Assembly: GCF_000006405.1 (NCBI RefSeq)
Contig: NW_003212397.1
Span: forward strand, 62,001 to 126,000
Reading direction: 5' to 3'
DNA: 64,000 bases
From: Perkinsus marinus ATCC 50983
Taxonomy: Eukaryota; Perkinsozoa; Perkinsida; Perkinsidae
The notes under the pieces were generated by a model, which saw nothing but the letters and a program-made list of their open reading frames with translations, made no database searches and was not told where the DNA came from. Below are positions 58,259 to 64,000 of the stretch, piece by piece (position 1 is the first letter of the stretch; each line of letters begins with the position of its first letter). A program made the translations under genes and the position numbers.

Positions 58259-59778
58259 TCACACCAACAGAAGTCGAAAAACTCTCTGAAGATTCCTTTT
58301 CTCTGTAGATCTCATTTGAAATCTATGATGGAAAAGCCCGTCAAGTGAAGTGCCATGATCATCACCAGCAGTTGTCCGTTCAGAATCCAGAAATTTGATA
58401 TTGTTTTTTCCAAAAACTGTCTCTAATTCAGCACGGTACTCCTCGACCGTACACAGAGCCGGACATGCCACTATATCTCGCAGAGCTTCCCGATCTGACA
58501 AAATAGAAGAAGTCATGAGTCAACACAACAACAAGGGTTATTGCGGAGCGAACGAAGTAATATCGGAGCTATATACTACAACTCGAGTAAGTGTGCGTGC
58601 GTGCGTACGAAATATTTCTCCACGACTAGAGTTTGAACATGACGCAAGCACCAATCGAGAGCTAAACGAATGGCTACACCCAGCAAAGTATAAAGATCTC
58701 CATTTGGTACCTCCCGGAAACAATTTTTTGCGTGAAAATTACCCGAGCCTGGGATTCGAACCGGAGACCTATGTCGCGCTACAGGGTTGAACACAACAGG
58801 CGGTCTAATCCCGTCAAGAATCAGCTAAACACGTAGCGAGCGCCGCCACTTCATCGAGAAGGTCTAGTGGGACTTACCTTCCTTCTGTACCGTATTGGAG
58901 TGAATTAAGACCAGATCTTCAAAATACAAGTCACAGCTTGCTTGTGGAGATGCCTATGTGAACATAACGTCACCACCACATTGCAACACCCAAAAGCCTA
59001 CGGGCCGGAGGATTTCCTTCACCCTTTCAAAAAGCTTTCTTTTATCGTCCATATGACACTGAGAAAAACCAGCTGTTCTCAACCATGCTGAGTCTATTAC
59101 AAAACATAGAAGGCTGATAGCAAAGTCGAATGGCCCTCCTAAAGAGGCCTGAGTCGCGTTAAAAATATCAGCGGTGATGTATTTCGCTTTGCTCCCTTCG
59201 CAGTAACCTGAAGACAGCGTCACAGAGCACACCTCGAGCTCATATACATGAATTAACCATGCTTTAAATCTTTCAGTGATTATTTATAGAAACGGGTCGT
59301 CGTCAAGCAAGGATCACAGTGAATAACACTAGCACTTTTTCCCCTACTACTGGAGCATTCCTTGCTATCTATCTCTTCAGCGAGACGAGCAAAGCTGTCG
59401 AATATGTCCATACTGATACCTTCCACATAGGGTAAGTTACTTGTCATGTACCTTACCGTACTGCCAAGCCCACCACCTATGTCCAACACCTACAATACCA
59501 AATGAGGATGCTCATACAATCATCGTTTATGCGACGATCGGTCTGAGTCTAGTTACGCTGACATTGTTCACGTCGTGAACTTCACGACCAGCCTTCCAAA
59601 GGCTGGGGTACTCTCCCATCCTCATTACCTTAACAGGTCTATCCCTAGAAGGGTTCATATGCAAAGCCACTATAGCATTTGCTACAGCGGTGTGCCCCAG
59701 GTAGTGCTGACTCGTGAGCCCTTCTTCATCAGCACATAGAATCTGAAAAAGCAACTTATCGCATCGACAGACTATCAA
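58259..59778 (-). CDS. SAM-dependent methyltransferase
   Basis: Exons: SQHYLGHTAVANAIVALHMN with MRMGEYPSLWKAGREVHDVN (59778-59530); VLDIGGGLGSTVRYMTSNLP (SAM motif I, glycine-rich) with GISMDIFDSFARLAEEID (motif II); YITADIFNATQASLGGPFDF and KRKLFERVKEILRPVGFWVL; then SCDLYFEDLVLIHSNTVQKE with a GTAAGT donor at about 58877; and a last exon DREALRDIVACPALCTVEEY through LETVFGKNNIKFLDSERTTA, TGA 58259. The order of motifs fits a Rossmann-fold methyltransferase; substrate is unknown. The last intron (about 58877-58502) is enlarged by a SINE-like repeat. The start exon is not certain. Confidence 0.65.
58590..58862 (-). repeat. tRNA-related SINE-like repeat in an intron
   Basis: Read on the minus strand, a perfect Pol III B box GGTTCGAATCC (about 58751-58761) lies in a tRNA-like context (TAGCGCGACATAGGTCTCC before it, CAGGCTCGGG after it). 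An A box is not clear. The body contains the GTACGCACGCACGC block also seen near 4510. Upstream, the segment GTGGCGGCGCTCGCTACGTG resembles one at 5550-5580. The repeat is wholly within an intron of the methyltransferase. Confidence 0.5.
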
Positions 59779-59962
59779 ACATAGGTTCTAAAAATAACCA
59801 AGGTAAGCCAGTGAGATCAAATCAGCAGCTTAGATCGACTGTAAAAGGCTCACTACATTGTCAGAATTTTCTTTCTCTAGTATCATAATTTCTTCCTCAG
59901 CCCATCGAGTTCGATACCAATACCTACACAATTCTTATCACGCGAGAGGCTCTCAAGAATAG

Positions 59963-60052
59963 TTACATATTCTGGAGCAAAGCCTTCTGCCCTTCCTTAT
60001 CGGACTGCACGACATGATCCCGAATTGCCGTTGCTGAATCCACGGCAGTCAT
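59963..60052 (-). CDS. Short coding-like exon, unassigned
   Basis: MTAVDSATAIRDHVVQSDKE with GQKALLQNM then TAA. It is coding-like but short, and could be an exon of an unrecognised gene between the methyltransferase and SERP1. No further exons were fixed. Confidence 0.25.
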   Translation of the reverse strand: MTAVDSATAIRDHVVQSDKEGQKALLQNM

Positions 60053-60300
60053 GAAGGATGCTATATACAAATTACACTGACCGCTTGCTCCTGTGAAAAC
60101 TAAAACACGACATTTTTCCCATCATTGCGTCAACAGCCCAAGTCTATAACAGCTTATAAAACCACGTGTTGTTCAATAGTGCCGAGCAAAAACACATATA
60201 GTAGCCAACCCATTATAGACGAGATGCCGCAGCCGCCACTAACAACTCCGCTAAAAAAGTAAAACTCCATCTTCCCTAGCTACTGGGAATAAGAGATAGC

Positions 60301-60560
<260 letters not shown>

Positions 60561-61132
60561 CGAAAATAGTCACTATCACACCAGTCGACTATATTACCAT
60601 ATTTGGTCTCAAGATGGCCAACAGTAAAAACGTGGACTAACGAACTGAATAGTAGACAATGTGTCCCAACAATCAATAATATACTATTTATAATTGTCAG
60701 ATGCACGGCAAAAGCCGGTATGAAAATTATCAAGGATAGATCTTGACAATCGCCTATCATCACCACCGCGGCACCAGGCAAACAGTGAGATCAAAACATT
60801 CGTTATCCATATACGTTTTTATATAGTGTGGTTATTATAAAATACAATATAATCGATATTAGGAACAACATCACACAATAACTTCACCATAGTAGACAGC
60901 TACTCAACGCAACAGATGGAATTACTCCTTGTGAAACCCTCACGAACGAGCTAGAGTACAGGAATCGTAAATCGCGACCATTTGCAGTGTAGAAACAATT
61001 TTACGCGACTGGTTGTACACCAACGGTAACAGCAGAATGCTACTGTAGCCAAATCTCTCACTTAGAACTCACACCGGCCCGGGTATCTGCCATACAGAGG
61101 CTCCACTCGAGCCAAGAGCACCGACGGCAGGC
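60561..61132. other. Intergenic or 5' exon region of SERP1
   Basis: A minus-strand hydrophobic frame (60560-60781, IIFIPAFAVHLTIINSILLI) overlaps the SERP1 5' side, but I cannot tie it to a gene. Confidence 0.35.
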
Positions 61133-64000
61133 CTACCTTGGATAGGGGATGACATCCCTTATGTTCTCAACTCCGGTCATCATCATGATCAGGCGCTCAA
61201 ACCCTATGCCGAAGCCGGCATGAGGAACACTCCCAAAACGTCTGAGGTGAAGAGACACTAGCCTCCAGGCAACTCGAAAAGTTAACCGGTACGCACCTGA
61301 GATCGCGGTACCACCAGTAGTCCTCAACGTCCATGTTGAGATCAGATAGCTTCTTATCCAAAACGTCAAGGCGCTCCTCACGAACAGAGCCGCCGCATAC
61401 CTGTCACATTGGAATAATAAGATAATAGTAAATCACCGTCAACCTTACCTCGCCCACTAGAGGAGCAAGGATGTCCATAGCAGCCACAGTCTGCTTGGAT
61501 TCATCCTCATCAGCTTCATTAGCTCGCATATAGAATGCTTTAATAGCAGCAGGATAGTTATATACAATAACTGGCTTCTTATAGATCTTCTCTGTGAGGT
61601 ACCTAATCTAGCCATACCCAACCCAACTCTGTCAACCTCACACACCTCTCGTGCTCAGAGTCCAGATCGAAACCCCAGTAGATGTTGGTGTTCTCGAACT
61701 TAGCCTGAAACGACCGACTCGCCGACGAGTGCAACTTGCGAATGTCCCACCTTGCCGTTCTTCTGAGCCTTCAAAAGCTTATCGATGGCTTCAGTGTAGC
61801 TGACTCTGGCGAAGGGCTCAGCGATCAGGTTCTCAAGACGCTTGATAAGGCCTTTCTCGATGAACTTGTCAAAGAACGCTATGTCCTCTCGGCAATGAGC
61901 TGACAATAAAAATATCCACAAATGATGAACATCGTGAAACACTTCGCTCCGCTGTGTTCGGGACGAGATGATATCAGCTTTAAATCTATGGATTTCGAGA
62001 CACCTTCCTCACGTGTTAAGTCCACTAACCCCACCAACTAGGTCGACGACTCAATCACCAGCTTCGTAATTTCGCATCAGCTCCCAATTTATATCGTTAT
62101 CATTAAAGTTAAGATATTCTATAAATATTACCCAAAACATGGCGAGCGCAGTGCTGGATGAACTCCTCAGCACACTTCATGTTATCGTGGATATCAGCAA
62201 AGCACAGCTCGGGCTCGATCATCCAGAACTCAGCCAAATGCCGGGAAGTATGTGAGTTCTCAGCACGGAAGCAAGGACCAAAGGTATACACATCCGACAA
62301 CGCACAAGCGTAGTTCTCAACATTCAGCTGACCAGACACTGTAAGATACGTAGGACGACCAAAGAAGTCTTGCTTGTAGCTGAACATCGCGGGGAAGCGA
62401 TCTCCACTGTAGAAAAGACAAATAGAACTCACTCAAAACGGCCGGTGTTGGAGTCAATCTTGACGTCCTGATGAGCACCTTCAGCCTTCTGCAACAACGA
62501 TGTCACCTGAACGAACCATCCCCAGAGCACAAGACCAGTATGTCCCTACCTGGAACATTTCACCAGCACCTTCGCAATCAGCACTTGTAATAAGGGGAGT
62601 ATGGACATACTTGAAGTCGCGGCTCATAAAGAAGGCATGAACAGCACCACTCAAGGACGATCTACGGGGAGGACATAACCCAAGCATGCCGCAGACGTCA
62701 GAGGTCACTCACCTCACACGAGCGACAGCACCAATAAGGTTGGTCCTGGGTCTGAGATGGGCGATCTCACGGAGGAACTCTCTACTGTGCTGCTTCTTAG
62801 CAAGAGGATACGCGGCCGACTCAACTCCTCCAATGACCTGAACAAGGAAGGTCCAGGCAACAACACTATGAACTACACAAGTTTAACAGCAAAGCCAAAC
62901 TAGCGCGGTTACGACTCACCTTAATTTTGCCCTTCTCACGAACGCTAACCTCAACAGCTTGGCCTTTAGCAGGGCTTGCAACCAAAGCGCCAATTGCCTG
63001 TATGGAGGCACCGGTGGCGATCTGTGCAATAGTACCTTGCCAGAGCAACGATCTAGCCACGGTAACGGACAAAGAGACGGCCTACCTTCGAAATCAGGGC
63101 AGCTACTGTCCAGGACCAACTGCAACCCCTGTAAGCATGAGCCATCAGAGATCTCTACAAAGGCAAAACCGCTGCCCTGGCTTCGCTTGGTTCTTACCCA
63201 GCCGCACACGCTGACCTAAAACGCAGTGAATATGCAGACAAGGTAATCCTCATGCTGCTGCTGGTACAGTCTTCCCGATGAGACCGGCACCGCCATCAGT
63301 CCTCAGAAGGATGTCCTTCACACGAGTTCGACCTGACAGAGTACAACTGCTAAGATGAAATAACCAACATATGCGCGTACCTCCAACGCAGGTCGAATAG
63401 GGATGGATCGGGGGCTCGCTGCCCTCAGGAATAGGGCTCACAGTATTGGTAGACACAGACTCGGGAGAAGGCATGGAGAGCTGAATGGCAATAATAACCC
63501 ATACGAAGTGCCAAGGTCCTACCTCCGTATGGCTGACCTTGGCGTTCTGTCGGTCACCTGCGCGCTTCTTGATCGGCTGGTCCTTTTCGGGTTTCTCCGA
63601 CTCTACCTTGGTCGCCTGAACATGTTGACCTCAAGCCGATGGTTGATGAAATGAGCGCCCAAGCAACCCTGAGAATCCGTCATTTCTAGTGCAGCTAGGA
63701 ATATGGAGTGTTCGACTTGATTAGAAAATTTGAGCCAGCGTGGGAAAATATGCACATAGTCAACTGCATGTGTAGATGACAATATGAAACTACTGAGGAA
63801 ATTTTGCGAATTTCTTGTTGGTTTCCGAACACTTCTACTCGAATTCATGGTGAACATCTACAAAAGTAAGGAAACTGCTGAGCTCAGCTGAGGGAAGCGA
63901 TCACATATACTTCAACACTGATTTAAACCACCTGATCGGCGACCTTACTCACCTCGGAGTCCGTGGACTCAACTTCCTCCTTACCGGGCACGAACGGGGT
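61133..64000 (-). CDS. Asparaginyl-tRNA synthetase, 5' end beyond window
   Basis: The order is that of class II AsnRS. N-terminal low-complexity exons ([40 protein letters not shown]), [20 protein letters not shown], then the OB-fold anticodon domain ([10 protein letters not shown] region with [20 protein letters not shown]). Next [20 protein letters not shown] type sequence seen as [40 protein letters not shown], motif 2 [37 protein letters not shown], and motif 3 [20 protein letters not shown], ending IRDVIPYPR and TAG at 61133. About ten short introns occur. It charges tRNA-Asn; the '[12 protein letters not shown]' run separates AsnRS from AspRS. Eukaryotic cytosolic type is likely. Confidence 0.88.
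63730..63815 (-). repeat. Dispersed ~80-bp motif, copy 3
   Basis: On the minus strand: TTTCCTCAGTAGTTTCATAT, TGTCATCTACACATGCAGTT, GACTATGTGCATATTTTCCC. It lies in an intron of the AsnRS gene. Confidence 0.6.

Overview
This window looks like nuclear DNA from a unicellular eukaryote. Genes are broken by many very short introns, most about 40-60 nt, with GT-AG ends and a TNCTNAC or TACTAAC-like branch site. Transposon remnants are frequent. My best guess is a Perkinsus-like alveolate, based on the intron style and on the mix of serpin, GH92, HTTM-type and many hnRNP-like genes; I could not test this by search. Exon joins below were made by eye from splice sites and reading phase, so gene ends are good to a few tens of bases where I say 'about'. 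The window carries one 100-base assembly gap (52030-52129).

Layout. 1-691: start of a secreted GH92 glycosidase (minus). 1.5-9.2 kb: three spliced minus-strand genes, two of unknown function and one with a CS-like domain; the large central gene has a 1.5 kb intron full of repeats. 9.9-17.2 kb: three head-to-tail minus-strand paralogues, each with two RRM domains and a Gln/Gly/Tyr-rich tail. A perfect 18-bp-arm palindrome at 17748 lies between this cluster side and a plus-strand Cid1/TUTase-type nucleotidyltransferase (18.4-20.7 kb). 21.7-26.2 kb: a coiled-coil gene (plus), an unknown gene (minus) and an EEF1A-type lysine methyltransferase (minus).

26.4-31.5 kb: a serpin gene (minus) whose two halves are separated by about 4 kb holding a 5'-truncated LINE, a worn LTR-retroelement remnant and a hammerhead ribozyme motif. 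31.9-35.7 kb: a Cys-cluster/ankyrin gene (plus), mitochondrial NFU1 (plus) and a NUDT19-like Nudix hydrolase (minus). 36.0-37.1 kb: an element with 26-bp perfect terminal inverted repeats and extreme GATC density. 37-50 kb: gene-poor, with a small secreted Cys-rich protein, a second LINE tail, and a 125-bp satellite (43.3-45.2 kb) with a 768-bp higher-order period.

50.7-64 kb: housekeeping genes on the minus strand: SLC35A-like nucleotide-sugar transporter, an unknown gene, an HTTM membrane protein, an EMC5-like subunit, a SAM methyltransferase with a tRNA-related SINE-like repeat in an intron, the ER protein SERP1/RAMP4, and asparaginyl-tRNA synthetase running off the window. Several products point to the secretory pathway (GH92, SLC35A, EMC5, SERP1), but nothing suggests co-transcription.
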